From the NCBI RefSeq assembly GCF_002954715.1, contig NZ_MSCP01000001.1, positions 1,768,118-1,832,117 of the forward strand: DNA of 64,000 nt. Direction: 5' to 3'. The position numbers and the translations under genes were made by a program. The notes beneath the pieces were generated by a model. That model did no database searches and was not told where the DNA came from. It saw only the letters and a program-made list of their open reading frames with translations. Below are positions 9,541 to 19,820 of the stretch, piece after piece (positions within the stretch are counted from its first letter, which is position 1; each line of letters opens with the position of its first letter). The stretch comes from Aliivibrio sifiae (GTDB lineage: Bacteria > Pseudomonadota > Gammaproteobacteria > Enterobacterales > Vibrionaceae).

Positions 9541-9984
9541 ATGTCAGATAACAACCAAGCACTAAAAAAAGCCGGTTTAAAGGTTACTCTTCCACGTCTG
9601 AAAATTTTAGAGGTGTTACAACAGCCAGATTGCCAACACATCAGTGCAGAAGATTTATATAAAAAATTAATCGATATTGGTGAAGAAATTGGTCTTGCTA
9701 CCGTATACCGTGTATTAAACCAATTTGATGATGCCGGCATTGTGACCCGTCACCATTTTGAAGGCGGTAAATCTGTTTTTGAACTAGCAACTCAACACCA
9801 CCATGATCATCTTGTTTGTCTAGATTGCGGGAAAGTAATTGAATTCTCTGACGAAATGATTGAAGAACGTCAAAAAGAGATCGCTAAAAAATACAATGTT
9901 CGACTAACGAACCACAGTTTATATCTATACGGCCACTGCATTACTGGTGACTGCATTGATAATGATGATGCTCATAACGGTTAA
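9541..9984 (+). CDS. fur: Ferric uptake regulator Fur
   Basis: Iron-responsive repressor, 147 residues. The winged helix covers about residues 1-82, with LPRLKILEVLQ and the recognition segment GLATVYRVLNQF. The metal sites are HHHDH (residues 86-90), the structural zinc pair Cys93/Cys96 and a second pair Cys133/Cys138. I chose the ATG at 9541 because it starts MSDNNQALKKAGLKVTLP, the vibrio N-terminus, and has AGGAAAAG upstream; an in-frame ATG at 9520 lacks these. A perfect TATAAT lies at 9479-9484 with a weak -35. The gene stands alone and ends at a strong terminator. Confidence 0.96.
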   Translation: MSDNNQALKKAGLKVTLPRLKILEVLQQPDCQHISAEDLYKKLIDIGEEIGLATVYRVLNQFDDAGIVTRHHFEGGKSVFELATQHHHDHLVCLDCGKVIEFSDEMIEERQKEIAKKYNVRLTNHSLYLYGHCITGDCIDNDDAHNG

Positions 9985-10010
9985 TCATCAATTTCACAAA
10001 ATTTAGTCAT

Positions 10011-10040
10011 AAAAAAAACCAGCATATCTGCTGGTTTTTT
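10011..10040 (+). terminator. Bidirectional terminator between fur and glnS
   Basis: The CCAGCA / TGCTGG stem (10019-10034) is extended by A/T pairs to both sides, with a TATC loop. It serves both converging genes. Confidence 0.9.
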
Positions 10041-10070
10041 ATTATCAATTAATTGAGTACTTAGTGAGAG

Positions 10071-11729
10071 TTAACCTTCCCAAGTATCACGTAATCCTAC
10101 TGTACGGTTGAATACAAGAGCCTCAGATGTAGAGTCTTTGTTATCAATACAGAAATAGCCTGTACGTTCAAATTGGTAACCTGCTTCTGCTTCTGCTGTT
10201 GCTAAGCTTGGTTCAACAAAACCATTCTTAGTAATTAATGACTCAGGGTTAATACTCTCTGAGAAATCTTCTAAAGCCGCTGGGTTTGGAACTGTAAATA
10301 AACGATCGTATAAGCGGATCTCAGCTGGTACAGCTTTATCTGCTGATACCCAGTGAATAACACCTTTAACTTTACGACCATCCGCTGGATTCTTACCTAG
10401 CGTTTCTGCATCATAGCTACAGAAAATAGTCGTAATGTTACCTGCTTCGTCTTTTTCAATGCGATCGGCTTGAATTACATAAGCACCACGTAAACGAACT
10501 TCTTTACCTAGCACTAAACGCTTGTATTTTTTGTTCGCTTCTTCACGGAAATCATCTTGCTCAATATACACTTCACGAGTAAATGGTACTTCACGTGTGC
10601 CCATTTCAGGTTTGTTAGGATGATTAGCAACGTTAAGAATTTCAACTTTGCCTTCTTCATAGTTTTCAATAACGATTTTAACAGGCTCAAGAACTGCCAT
10701 TGCACGAGGTGCATTTTCATTTAAATCATCACGAATACATGATTCTAACGAACCAAACTCAATCATGTTTTCTTGTTTAGTAACGCCAATACGCTTACAG
10801 AATTCACGAATAGAACCCGCAGTAAAGCCACGACGACGTAAACCAGAAACAGTAGGCATGCGTGGATCGTCCCAACCGTTTACTAACTTCTCAGTCACAA
10901 GTTCATTAAGCTTACGCTTAGACATAATTGTGTATTCTAAGTTTAGACGACTGAACTCATATTGATGTGGTTGACAATCAATCGTGATATTTTCCAATAC
11001 CCAATCGTATAAACGACGGTTATCTTGGAATTCTAACGTACAGATTGAATGTGTGATACCTTCTAACGCATCCGAAATACAGTGCGTAAAGTCGTACATT
11101 GGGTAGATGCACCACTTATCACCCGTTTGGTGGTGAGAAGCAAAACGAATACGATAAATAACTGGATCACGCATTACGATGAAAGAAGATGCCATATCAA
11201 TTTTTGCACGTAGACAAATAGTGCCTTCTTTGAATTTACCATCACGCATTTGTTCAAATAACGCAAGGTTCTCTTCTACGCTACGATCACGGTACGGACT
11301 GTTTTTGCCTGGCTCTTTAAGCGAACCACGGTATTCACGGATTTGATCAGAAGTTAGCTCATCAACATAAGCCAAGCCTTTTTCAATTAATTCAACCGCG
11401 TAACCATACAGTTTATCGAAATAGTTTGAAGAGTAATGAATATCACCACTCCAATCAAAACCTAACCATTTAACGTCATTTTTGATTGATTCAACGTATT
11501 CAATATCTTCTTTTTCAGGGTTAGTATCATCAAAACGTAGATTACACTGTCCCTGGTAATCTTGAGCAATACCAAAATTCAAACAGATAGATTTTGCGTG
11601 TCCGATATGCAGATAACCGTTTGGCTCTGGCGGGAAACGAGTATGGACACTGGAATGTTTACCTGACTTTAGGTCTTCATCAATAATTTGACGGATAAAG
11701 TTGGTAGGACGAGTTTCAGTTTCACTCAT
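10071..11729 (-). CDS. glnS: Glutaminyl-tRNA synthetase
   Basis: Class I synthetase that charges tRNA-Gln. 552 residues, against 554 in E. coli. The HIGH motif is exact at residues 41-44 ([14 protein letters not shown]), and the KMSKS counterpart is IMSKRKL near residue 270. The C-terminal anticodon-binding beta-barrels include [14 protein letters not shown]. It starts [11 protein letters not shown] at 11729. It is followed by fur on the opposite strand and preceded by nagE, which has its own terminator, so it is probably transcribed alone. Confidence 0.98.
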   Translation of the reverse strand: MSETETRPTNFIRQIIDEDLKSGKHSSVHTRFPPEPNGYLHIGHAKSICLNFGIAQDYQGQCNLRFDDTNPEKEDIEYVESIKNDVKWLGFDWSGDIHYSSNYFDKLYGYAVELIEKGLAYVDELTSDQIREYRGSLKEPGKNSPYRDRSVEENLALFEQMRDGKFKEGTICLRAKIDMASSFIVMRDPVIYRIRFASHHQTGDKWCIYPMYDFTHCISDALEGITHSICTLEFQDNRRLYDWVLENITIDCQPHQYEFSRLNLEYTIMSKRKLNELVTEKLVNGWDDPRMPTVSGLRRRGFTAGSIREFCKRIGVTKQENMIEFGSLESCIRDDLNENAPRAMAVLEPVKIVIENYEEGKVEILNVANHPNKPEMGTREVPFTREVYIEQDDFREEANKKYKRLVLGKEVRLRGAYVIQADRIEKDEAGNITTIFCSYDAETLGKNPADGRKVKGVIHWVSADKAVPAEIRLYDRLFTVPNPAALEDFSESINPESLITKNGFVEPSLATAEAEAGYQFERTGYFCIDNKDSTSEALVFNRTVGLRDTWEG

Positions 11730-11841
11730 CTAAAGCACCTCATTGGTATTAGTAGAAAGAACAGATTGTTCATATCTCCCTATGATCCACAATTATGGAC
11801 CAATACTCAATATATAGAATCAAATAGTTGCTTTATTTCCA

Positions 11842-11871
11842 TAAAAAAGCCGCTCTAATTAGAGCGGCTTA
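11842..11871 (-). terminator. Terminator of nagE
   Basis: The stem AAGCCGCTCT / AGAGCGGCTT has an AATT loop (11847-11870), with a T-run on the minus strand after the nagE stop. Confidence 0.88.
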
Positions 11872-11897
11872 TTGATTTGAGTTAATTTACTCAATAA

Positions 11898-13388
11898 TTA
11901 TGGTAATGCAACCGCTGTTAGGTCTTCAGAAGCTGGAATTTTTTTCATTTCACCAGCAACGATTTCAGCAAGAGGACCAAGGATAACTTGAACATTGTTA
12001 GAACCAAGTTTAACCACACCCATTGCACCTAATGCTTTAAGTTGTTTCTCGCTAATTACGCTAGTGTCTTTAAGAGTTAGACGTAAACGAGTGATACAAG
12101 CATCGATGTTTTCTAGATTTTCGTGACCACCTAAAGCTTTAAGGTATTGCTTAGCTAGTTCACCAGTTTCTTTAGAACCACGAACTGAACTTTCTTCTTC
12201 GTCGTCGTCTTCACGGCCTGGAGTCTTAAGATTAAACTTAACGATTACAGCGCGGAATACGAAGTAGTAAATTGCGAAGAATACGATACCTTGGATAATT
12301 AGCATATACCAGTTAACAGCTAGTGGGTTACGAGTAGAAAGAACCATATCTACTAGACCTGCTGAGAAACCGAAACCTGCAATCCACTGCATAGATGCAG
12401 CGATGAATACTGAGATACCTGTTAATGCTGCGTGAACTACGTATAGTGCAGGAGCAAGGAACATGAATGAGAATTCTAGTGGTTCAGTAACACCTGTGAA
12501 GAACGATGCGAAACCAGCAGCAATCATAATAGATGCAACTTTTTCTTTGTTCTCAACTTTTGCTGTGTGGTAAATCGCTAGTGCCGCACCTGGTAGACCA
12601 AACATCATGATTGGGAAGAAACCAGCTTGGTACATACCTGTAACACCAACAGTTGCAGTACCATTAGCGATAGATTGTGCACCACCTAGGAAGTTAGGGA
12701 TGTCGTTAATACCAGCAACGTCGAACCAGAACACTGAGTTAAGTGCATGGTGAAGACCTACAGGAATAAGTAGACGGTTGAAGAATGCGTAAATACCAGC
12801 ACCAACAGAACCCATACCTTGGATTGACTCACCGAAGTGTACAAGGCCACCGTAAATTGCAGGCCAGATGTACATAAGTACGAACGCAATTAAAATACCT
12901 GCAAAAGAAGTTAAGATAGGTACAAGACGCTTACCTGAGAAGAATGCAAGTGCTTTATGCAGTTCAACAGTAGAGAAACGGTTGTAGATCTCAGCAGATA
13001 CGATACCAACTAGGATACCAACAAATTGGTTATTGATTTTACCAAATGCAGCAGGAACTGCAGCAGGATCAATACCTTGAATTTGAGCTACCGCTCCTGG
13101 TGAAAGAAGAGTAGTTACAACAAGGAAACCAACAAAACCAGAAAGTGCCGCTGCACCATCTTTATCTTTAGACATACCATAAGCAACACCGACCGCGAAC
13201 AGTACTGACATGTTATCGATGATAGCCGCACCAGCTTTGATTAAAAACGCTGCTAGTGCACTGTTGCCGCCCCAAGCCACTGGGTCAATCCAGTAACCAA
13301 TACCCATTAAAATTGCTGCTGCAGGTAATGTAGCAACTGGTACCATCAGTGCTTTACCTACTTTTTGAAAATATCCTAAAATATTCAC
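11898..13388 (-). CDS. nagE: PTS N-acetylglucosamine transporter, EIICB
   Basis: Imports and phosphorylates N-acetylglucosamine through the phosphotransferase system. 496 residues: a membrane EIIC domain (about 1-370, starting MNILGYFQKVGKALMVPVA), an acidic linker with DDDEEESS, and an EIIB domain with phosphocysteine Cys431 in NIDACITRLR. The EIIA domain fused at the C-terminus of E. coli NagE is absent, so phosphate must come from a separate EIIA (glucose-type Crr is the usual partner; inference). It is divergent from nagA-nagC across a region with a CRP site and NagC-like dyads, so CRP activation and NagC repression are likely. Confidence 0.95.
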   Translation of the reverse strand: MNILGYFQKVGKALMVPVATLPAAAILMGIGYWIDPVAWGGNSALAAFLIKAGAAIIDNMSVLFAVGVAYGMSKDKDGAAALSGFVGFLVVTTLLSPGAVAQIQGIDPAAVPAAFGKINNQFVGILVGIVSAEIYNRFSTVELHKALAFFSGKRLVPILTSFAGILIAFVLMYIWPAIYGGLVHFGESIQGMGSVGAGIYAFFNRLLIPVGLHHALNSVFWFDVAGINDIPNFLGGAQSIANGTATVGVTGMYQAGFFPIMMFGLPGAALAIYHTAKVENKEKVASIMIAAGFASFFTGVTEPLEFSFMFLAPALYVVHAALTGISVFIAASMQWIAGFGFSAGLVDMVLSTRNPLAVNWYMLIIQGIVFFAIYYFVFRAVIVKFNLKTPGREDDDEEESSVRGSKETGELAKQYLKALGGHENLENIDACITRLRLTLKDTSVISEKQLKALGAMGVVKLGSNNVQVILGPLAEIVAGEMKKIPASEDLTAVALP

Positions 13389-13787
13389 CTTTAGATTCCC
13401 CCTATAAGGATTTTAGATTTTTTTGAATAGCTTAATTTGTCCATTATAAACTTATTTCGCTACTCGTTATTAACAGGGTCAGTGTAAGGGATTAATTTCG
13501 CCCCGCAAATTAAAAGCAAGCTAATTGTGATCATTATCACCTGTGGAGGGAATATTTAAGGTATTTTGCTAGCGAGATCATAAAACTTATTTTATCATTC
13601 GAAAGAATAAAACATCAGGAATAAAATTTGGTCTATAAAAGACCAAACTTTGTCATTACTGAACGTAACATTTAGGTAACTGAGTGTACCGCTCAGTAAG
13701 CAGTTCTATTTTCACTTGCTTAAAAATTTCAACGAAAAAAGTTTATATTTTTTTCGTACCATAAATTATAACTTAAGGATTCAAGCT
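13389..13787. promoter_or_regulatory. nagE/nagA divergent regulatory region
   Basis: 399 bp without a gene. It holds a near-perfect CRP site (13526-13541), an AT-rich dyad around TTCGAA (13587-13612), the perfect hairpin TTTGGTCT-N5-AGACCAAA (13627-13647), ACTGAG-N7-CTCAGT (13679-13697), and ACGAAAAAA paired with TTTTTTCGT just before the nagA ribosome-binding site. The A/T-rich dyads resemble NagC operators in composition, but I cannot score them against a matrix. Confidence 0.65.
13526..13541. promoter_or_regulatory. CRP (cAMP receptor protein) binding site
   Basis: TGTGATCATTATCACC matches the consensus TGTGA-N6-TCACA in nine of ten key bases. It lies 138 bp upstream of the nagE start, in the shared nagE/nagA control region. 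Confidence 0.75.
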
Positions 13788-14924
13788 ATGTATGCGCTAA
13801 CTAACTGTAAGGTTTATACTGGTAACGATGTTCTTGTTAACCATTCTGTAATCATTAATGGAACAGAAATCGAGGCCGTTTGCCCAACATCAGAACTACC
13901 AGAAGGTATTGAGTTAAAGGATTTAGATGGCGCAATTCTAAGCCCAGGTTTTATTGATCTTCAACTAAACGGCTGTGGTGGCGTAATGTTGAATGATGAA
14001 ATTACGGCAGAAACAATGCAAACGATGCATGAAGCGAACCTAAAATCAGGTTGTACTAGCTTCTTACCTACTTTAATTACCTCTTCAGATGAAGACATGC
14101 GTACTTCTATTGAAGCAGCTCGTGAATACCACAATAAATATCAAAACCAATCTTTAGGTCTACACCTTGAAGGCCCGTACCTGAATGTAATGAAAAAAGG
14201 CATTCATAGCGTTGATCATATCCGTCACTCTGATTCAGATATGATTCAACTTATGTGTGATAACGCTGATTTAATTGCAAAAGTAACGCTTGCTCCAGAA
14301 CAAAATGATCCAGAGCATATTGAACGTTTATGTAAAGCAGGTATTGTCGTGTCAATTGGTCATACGAACGCTACCTATGCAGAAGCTCGCCAAGGTTTTG
14401 AATCTGGTATTACTTTCGCAACTCACCTATTTAATGCGATGACGCCAATGGTTGGTCGTGAACCAGGTGTTGTTGGTGCTATCTACGATACTCCAGATGT
14501 TTATGCTGGCATCATTGCGGATGGCTTCCATGTTGACTATGCAAACATCCGTATTGCACACAAAATAAAGAAAGAAAAGCTAGTATTAGTGACGGATGCC
14601 ACAGCTCCTGCAGGTGCTGACATGGAATACTTTATTTTTGTTGGTAAGAAAGTATATTACAAGGATGGTAAATGTGTTGATGAGAATGGCACATTAGGCG
14701 GCTCAGCTCTGACTATGATTGAAGCAGTTCAGAATACAGTTGAGCACGTTGGAATCGCTTTAGACGAAGCATTACGTATGGCTACGTTATACCCTGCTCA
14801 AGCAATTGGTGTGGATAATAAACTTGGCCGAATCAAAAAGAACATGGTTGCTAACCTTGCTATTTTTGATCGTGACTTCAATGTAAAAGCGACTGTTGTT
14901 AACGGACAATACGAGCAAAGTTAA
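13788..14924 (+). CDS. nagA: N-acetylglucosamine-6-phosphate deacetylase
   Basis: Deacetylates GlcNAc-6-phosphate to glucosamine-6-phosphate, the first step after uptake. 378 residues from the ATG at 13788, which has TTAAGGA upstream and gives the family N-terminus [12 protein letters not shown]; an ATG at 13716 would add 24 unrelated residues. The metal-site residues are Glu128 (GLHLEGPY), His192 (GHTNA) and His213 (THLFNAM); catalytic Asp270 is in [10 protein letters not shown]. Each is offset by three from E. coli. The amidohydrolase fold is complete. nagC starts two bases after its stop. Confidence 0.97.
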   Translation: MYALTNCKVYTGNDVLVNHSVIINGTEIEAVCPTSELPEGIELKDLDGAILSPGFIDLQLNGCGGVMLNDEITAETMQTMHEANLKSGCTSFLPTLITSSDEDMRTSIEAAREYHNKYQNQSLGLHLEGPYLNVMKKGIHSVDHIRHSDSDMIQLMCDNADLIAKVTLAPEQNDPEHIERLCKAGIVVSIGHTNATYAEARQGFESGITFATHLFNAMTPMVGREPGVVGAIYDTPDVYAGIIADGFHVDYANIRIAHKIKKEKLVLVTDATAPAGADMEYFIFVGKKVYYKDGKCVDENGTLGGSALTMIEAVQNTVEHVGIALDEALRMATLYPAQAIGVDNKLGRIKKNMVANLAIFDRDFNVKATVVNGQYEQS

Positions 14925-14925
14925 T

Positions 14926-16140
14926 ATGACTGACGGACAAATTGGTAATGTAGACCTAGTAAAACAATTAAACAGTGCGGCTGTTTATCGTTTAATCGAC
15001 CAAAAAGGCCCGATTTCTCGAATTCAAATCGCAGACGTTAGTCAGCTTGCTCCAGCAAGTGTTACCAAGATTACCCGTCAACTATTAGAGCGCGGCTTAA
15101 TTAAAGAAGTCGCGCAACAAGCATCAACTGGTGGTCGAAGAGCTATTTCTTTGACTACCGAAACCGACCCTTTTCATTCTATTGCAGTTCGTTTAGGGCG
15201 TGATTATATCCAGCTAAGTCTTTTTGATCTTTCAACAAAAGAATTAGCTTCAGAATATCATGAGTTTAACTACTCACATCAACAAGAACTATTGGATGGA
15301 TTACGTCAATTAGTTCAAATGTTCATTACTCGTAATCAAGACACAATTAAACAGTTAATTGCTATAGGTATTACTCTCCCTGGTTTAGTAAACCCAGAAA
15401 CTGGTGTTGTAGAATACATGCCAAATACCGATATTGATAAATTAGCTTTAGCTGACTTTGTTAAAGACACTTTCAATACCCAATGTTTTGTAGGTAACGA
15501 TGTACGTGGTTTAGCCCTAGCTGAACACTACTTTGGTGCATCTAAAGATTGCTATGACTCAATTCTAGTCAGTGTTCACCGTGGTACAGGTGCAGGTATC
15601 ATTGTTAACGGAAAAGTTTTCTTAGGCCATAATAGAAATGTAGGTGAAATCGGTCACATTCAAATCGATCCAATTGGTGATAAATGTCAATGTGGTAATT
15701 TTGGTTGTTTAGAAACTGTAGCTGCAAACCCTGCAATTATTGCACGAATTAAAACATTGCTTGCACAAGGCTACCCTTCAAGCCTTTCTCAATTAGAGAA
15801 CATTACAATGGCTGATATTTGCCATGCTGCAAACCATGGCGATGAACTAGCAACACAGACATTACTACGAGTAGGTAATCAGCTTGGTAAAGCAATAGCA
15901 ATGACAATTAATTTATTTAATCCACAAAAAATTGTTATCTCTGGTGCCATTACTCAATCAGATAAGATTCTTTTTGCTGCGATCCGTAATTGTATTAAAA
16001 ACCAATCATTAACCGCTTTCCACAAAGATCTACCAATCGTAGCATCTGAACTTCATGAACAACCAACCATTGGTGCTTTTTCAATGGTGAAACGTGCAAT
16101 GCTTAATGGCGTATTGTTACAAAAATTATTAGATGAATAA
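14926..16140 (+). CDS. nagC: N-acetylglucosamine repressor NagC (ROK family)
   Basis: Transcription factor that represses GlcNAc/chitin catabolism genes until GlcNAc-6-phosphate binds. 404 residues. The N-terminal winged helix-turn-helix is at about residues 15-62 (SRIQIADVSQLAPASVTKIT). The ROK sugar-kinase-like domain follows. The zinc site is His244 plus Cys254, Cys256 and Cys261 in DKCQCGNFGCLE. The ATG is one base past the nagA stop, and a MTDGQIGNVDLVKQLN start fits the family. It is co-transcribed with nagA and ends at a terminator. In the squid symbiont A. fischeri NagC links GlcNAc sensing to host colonisation (known for the species, not seen here). Confidence 0.96.
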   Translation: MTDGQIGNVDLVKQLNSAAVYRLIDQKGPISRIQIADVSQLAPASVTKITRQLLERGLIKEVAQQASTGGRRAISLTTETDPFHSIAVRLGRDYIQLSLFDLSTKELASEYHEFNYSHQQELLDGLRQLVQMFITRNQDTIKQLIAIGITLPGLVNPETGVVEYMPNTDIDKLALADFVKDTFNTQCFVGNDVRGLALAEHYFGASKDCYDSILVSVHRGTGAGIIVNGKVFLGHNRNVGEIGHIQIDPIGDKCQCGNFGCLETVAANPAIIARIKTLLAQGYPSSLSQLENITMADICHAANHGDELATQTLLRVGNQLGKAIAMTINLFNPQKIVISGAITQSDKILFAAIRNCIKNQSLTAFHKDLPIVASELHEQPTIGAFSMVKRAMLNGVLLQKLLDE

Positions 16141-16168
16141 TCATAAATAATTTTTAACATGTTACTCT

Positions 16169-16195
16169 AGGGCTGCTTTTTGCGGCCCTTTTTTT
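16169..16195 (+). terminator. Terminator of nagA-nagC
   Basis: An 8-bp stem AGGGCTGC / GCGGCCCT (one G-U) with a T5 loop is followed by a T-run. Confidence 0.88.
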
Positions 16196-16220
16196 CGACC
16201 ACTTTTAGGAACAATAGTAT

Positions 16221-17825
16221 ATGGAGTTACTTTTTATCATTGCAGCATTTGTAATGGGGTTTATAGCATTAAAAATTAATTTACCTCCATTAGTTGGTTT
16301 TCTATTGGCAGGATTCGGATTACATGCACTTGGCTTTCAATCTAACGATGCGCTATCTACCTTTGCAGATCTTGGCGTCACCCTGCTTCTATTCTCAATT
16401 GGCTTAAAATTAGATATAAAAACCTTACTAGCTAAAGAAATTTGGCTAGGGGCAACACTTCATAATGTATTCTCTACTCTCTTTTTTACTTTTGCTCTTC
16501 TTGGCCTAAAATTGCTTGGCATTACTATGCTTGCAGACATTGATACTGCACAGTTAGTCCTCTTTGGTTTTGCTCTATCTTTCTCTAGTACCGTATTTGC
16601 CGTGAAAGCTCTCCAAGAAAAAGGTGAAATGAATGCAACTTACGGAACCTTGGCCATTGGTATTCTTGTCATGCAAGATATCTTTGCGGTTGTTTTTCTA
16701 ACCGCATCCACAGGAAAAATACCCGAGATAACGGCATTAGCATTATTTGCACTCCCTCTCCTTCGACCTCTATTTTTTAAATTATTAGATTGGGCTGGAC
16801 ATGGGGAAATGTTGGTACTTTACGGTATCTTCTTAGCCTTGGTTGCAGGTGCTGGTACCTTTGAACTGGTTGGAATGAAGCCAGATCTTGGCGCTCTTAT
16901 TTTAGGAATGTTACTGGCTGGTCACTCTAAAGCCTCTGAATTATCCAAATCATTATTTAATTTAAAAGAAATACTTCTTATCTGTTTTTTCTTAAATATC
17001 GGTTTATCCGCAGCGCCAACATTTGCAGGCTTAACGCTCGCTATTTTCCTTATTTTATTACTGCCAGTAAAAGGCTTCCTATATTTTATAATTATTAATA
17101 AATTTAAGTTCCGAGTAAGAACCTCGCTTCTTACCTCTCTTACGTTATTCAACTATAGTGAGTTTGGTCTTATTGTCGGTGGCTTAGCATTCAAAATGGG
17201 ATGGTTACCCGCTGACAGCCTTGTTGCTATTGCCATTGCCGTTTCTATTTCTTTTATTATTTCAGCCCCTTTAAATAACTTTGGTCATACGATTTATCAA
17301 CGTTCTCGCCATTGGTTAAAAGAACATACCGCCGAACGTTTAAATCCAATGGATAAATTGATCAACCCAGGACGAGCTCAGATCTTAATCCTTGGTATGG
17401 GTCGTATTGGTAGTGGTGCTTATGATGAATTAAAAGATAAATATGGTGATATTATTTTAGGAATAGAGCTACGAGAAGAATCAGCTAATCGTCACCAAGA
17501 GCTTGGACGGAATGTTATTTCTGGCGATGCTACCGATCCAGATTTTTGGGAACGTATCTTATCAACTTCACATGTAAAACTAGTATTATTAGCGATGCCC
17601 AATCATCAGGGTAATCAGTTCGCACTAGAGCAATTACAATCACGAAACTATCAAGGTCAAACCGCCGCCATTGCTGCCTACAATGACCAAATTGATGGAT
17701 TACTTGAACAAGGTGTTGATGCCGCATTTAATATTTATCATGAGGCTGGTAGTGGTTTTGCACGACATGTGAGCGAACAATTAAATCCACAATTTAATCA
17801 ACAAAAAGAATATATGAAGTACTAA
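16221..17825 (+). CDS. CPA2-family monovalent cation:proton antiporter with RCK/TrkA-N domain
   Basis: 534-residue inner-membrane protein. About 12 hydrophobic segments fill residues 1-365, including the family signatures PPLVGFLLAGFGLHALG and ALSFSSTVFAVKALQEKGE. A cytoplasmic nucleotide-binding domain follows (RAQILILGMGRIGSGAYDEL, about residues 390-530, Rossmann GxGxxG). The order matches KefB/KefC/YbaL-like antiporters that exchange K+ or Na+ for protons under control of NAD(H) or glutathione adducts. The substrate cannot be read from sequence. The gene stands alone between two terminators. Confidence 0.88.
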   Translation: MELLFIIAAFVMGFIALKINLPPLVGFLLAGFGLHALGFQSNDALSTFADLGVTLLLFSIGLKLDIKTLLAKEIWLGATLHNVFSTLFFTFALLGLKLLGITMLADIDTAQLVLFGFALSFSSTVFAVKALQEKGEMNATYGTLAIGILVMQDIFAVVFLTASTGKIPEITALALFALPLLRPLFFKLLDWAGHGEMLVLYGIFLALVAGAGTFELVGMKPDLGALILGMLLAGHSKASELSKSLFNLKEILLICFFLNIGLSAAPTFAGLTLAIFLILLLPVKGFLYFIIINKFKFRVRTSLLTSLTLFNYSEFGLIVGGLAFKMGWLPADSLVAIAIAVSISFIISAPLNNFGHTIYQRSRHWLKEHTAERLNPMDKLINPGRAQILILGMGRIGSGAYDELKDKYGDIILGIELREESANRHQELGRNVISGDATDPDFWERILSTSHVKLVLLAMPNHQGNQFALEQLQSRNYQGQTAAIAAYNDQIDGLLEQGVDAAFNIYHEAGSGFARHVSEQLNPQFNQQKEYMKY

Positions 17826-17852
17826 TTCTTTAGTTAATGCCGCTCTCCTACC

Positions 17853-17896
17853 AAAAATCAGATTAGGATTTAATTAAAGTCTAATCTGGTTTTTTA
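17853..17896 (+). terminator. Terminator of the antiporter gene
   Basis: The arms CAGATTAG / CTAATCTG are extended by A/T pairs to about 14 bp, with a 14-nt loop and a T6 tail. Confidence 0.8.
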
Positions 17897-18110
17897 TTTA
17901 TGCCCCCTCATTTTTCATTCTTTTTGTTTAAAAAACCATCTGCAACTAACGATTCAAAACTAAAATGGTTAAAATATTAAATATTATCTAATTAGGTTGC
18001 CTATTTGTAATTTTATTTGTATTTCTTGGTTGCTTTTTTTAGCGATCGTGGCAAATTGTAGTTAAGACAATAATTTATGATAAAAATTAAGAAGAGATTA
18101 GAGGGAACTT

Positions 18111-19778
18111 ATGTGCTCAATTTTTGGAATACTGGATATTAAAACCGATCCAACACCACTGCGTAAAGCTGCACTTGAAATGTCAAAAAAACTTCGTCAC
18201 CGTGGACCCGATTGGTCAGGCGTTTATTCATCAGACAAAGCAATTCTAGCACACGAACGCCTTGCAATTGTTGGTTTAAACAGCGGCGCTCAACCTCTTT
18301 ATAGTGAAGATAAAAAACACATTTTAGCTGTAAATGGGGAGATCTATAACCATAAAGAATTACGCGAAAAGTATGCCGACGATTACGCTTTCCAAACAGA
18401 CTCAGATTGTGAAGTTATTCTGGCACTATACCGTGAAAAAGGTGCCAATCTTTTAGAAGACTTAAATGGTATTTTTGCCTTTATCCTTTATGATGAAGAG
18501 AAAGATGAATATTTAATTGGCCGTGATCATATTGGTATAATCCCTATGTATCACGGTTATGATGAACATGGTAACTATTACGTTGCTTCTGAAATGAAAG
18601 CACTTGTCCCTGTATGTAAATCAATCAGTGAGTTTCCTCCTGGTCACTTTTACTCATCAAAAGATATTGAGCCAACGCGTTATTATGTACGTGATTGGAT
18701 GGAATATGATGCAGTTAAAGACAACCCAACAAGTAAAGAAGATCTTAAACAAGCACTAGAAGATGCTGTTAAACGCCAATTAATGACAGATGTTCCTTAT
18801 GGAGTACTTCTTTCTGGTGGTCTTGATTCATCAATCACATCAGCGGTTGCAAAGAAGTTTGCGGCAATGCGTATTGAGGATAACGAGAAATCTCAAGCAT
18901 GGTGGCCTCAACTTCACTCATTTGCAGTAGGGTTAGAAGGCGCCCCTGATTTAAAAGCGGCTCGAGAAGTTGCAGACCAAATCGGTACAGTCCATCATGA
19001 AATGACGTACACAATTCAAGAAGGTCTTGATGCTATTCGTGATGTTATTTATCACATTGAAACTTATGATGTCACAACTATTCGCGCTTCTACACCAATG
19101 TATTTATTAGGTCGTAAGATCAAGGCTATGGGCATTAAAATGGTACTTTCTGGTGAAGGTGCTGATGAAATCTTTGGTGGTTATTTATATTTCCATAAAG
19201 CACCAAATAAAAAAGAATTCCATGAAGAAACAGTACGAAAACTGTTGGCTTTAAATATGTTTGATTGTGCTCGAGCGAATAAATCATTAGCAGCTTGGGG
19301 TGTAGAAGGACGAGTGCCTTTCTTAGACAAAGAATTTATTGATATCGCAATGCGATTAAATCCACAAGATAAAATGTGTGGTAACGGCAAAATGGAAAAA
19401 CACATTCTTCGTGAATGTTTTGAAGACGATTTACCTGCTGCGATTGCATGGCGACAAAAAGAGCAATTCTCTGATGGTGTAGGCTATAGCTGGATTGATA
19501 CATTACGTGAAACCGCAGAGGCAAAAGTAACAGATCAGCAAATGGAGTCTGCAAAATTCCGTTTCCCTTACAATACGCCAGTAACTAAAGAAGGCTACGT
19601 GTATCGTGAAATCTTTGAAGAGTTATTCCCTCTTGAGGATGCTGCTAAATGTGTTCCTGGAGGACCTTCAGTTGCATGTTCTTCAGCAAAAGCAATAGAG
19701 TGGGATGAATCATTCCAAAACTGTGTCGACCCTTCAGGTCGAGCTGTTCAAGCGATTCACAATAAAGCTTATGATTAA
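18111..19778 (+). CDS. asnB: Asparagine synthase B (glutamine-hydrolysing)
   Basis: Makes asparagine from aspartate, ATP and glutamine. 555 residues, as in E. coli. The N-terminal glutaminase has the nucleophile Cys2 exposed after Met removal (MCSIFGILD), followed by RHRGPDWSG. The synthetase half carries the ATP pyrophosphatase loop LLSGGLDSSI (about residues 232-241) and SGEGADEIFGGY. The ATG has a strong AGAGGGA site. The 285 bp upstream are AT-rich with no clear operator. It ends at a bidirectional terminator shared with rfaH. Confidence 0.97.
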   Translation: MCSIFGILDIKTDPTPLRKAALEMSKKLRHRGPDWSGVYSSDKAILAHERLAIVGLNSGAQPLYSEDKKHILAVNGEIYNHKELREKYADDYAFQTDSDCEVILALYREKGANLLEDLNGIFAFILYDEEKDEYLIGRDHIGIIPMYHGYDEHGNYYVASEMKALVPVCKSISEFPPGHFYSSKDIEPTRYYVRDWMEYDAVKDNPTSKEDLKQALEDAVKRQLMTDVPYGVLLSGGLDSSITSAVAKKFAAMRIEDNEKSQAWWPQLHSFAVGLEGAPDLKAAREVADQIGTVHHEMTYTIQEGLDAIRDVIYHIETYDVTTIRASTPMYLLGRKIKAMGIKMVLSGEGADEIFGGYLYFHKAPNKKEFHEETVRKLLALNMFDCARANKSLAAWGVEGRVPFLDKEFIDIAMRLNPQDKMCGNGKMEKHILRECFEDDLPAAIAWRQKEQFSDGVGYSWIDTLRETAEAKVTDQQMESAKFRFPYNTPVTKEGYVYREIFEELFPLEDAAKCVPGGPSVACSSAKAIEWDESFQNCVDPSGRAVQAIHNKAYD

Positions 19779-19794
19779 TTAAATCATTGAAATA

Positions 19795-19820
19795 AAAAAG
19801 CGCCCTTGGCGCTTTTTTTA
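19795..19820 (+). terminator. Bidirectional terminator between asnB and rfaH
   Basis: A 10-bp stem AAAAAGCGCC / GGCGCTTTTT with a 3-nt loop. It overlaps the 3' end of rfaH. Confidence 0.88.

Noticed and set aside
17897-18110. Searched for a small RNA or riboswitch upstream of asnB
   Set aside because: AT-rich sequence without a stable hairpin plus T-run or a recognisable aptamer; only weak promoter-like hexamers near 18056-18084.
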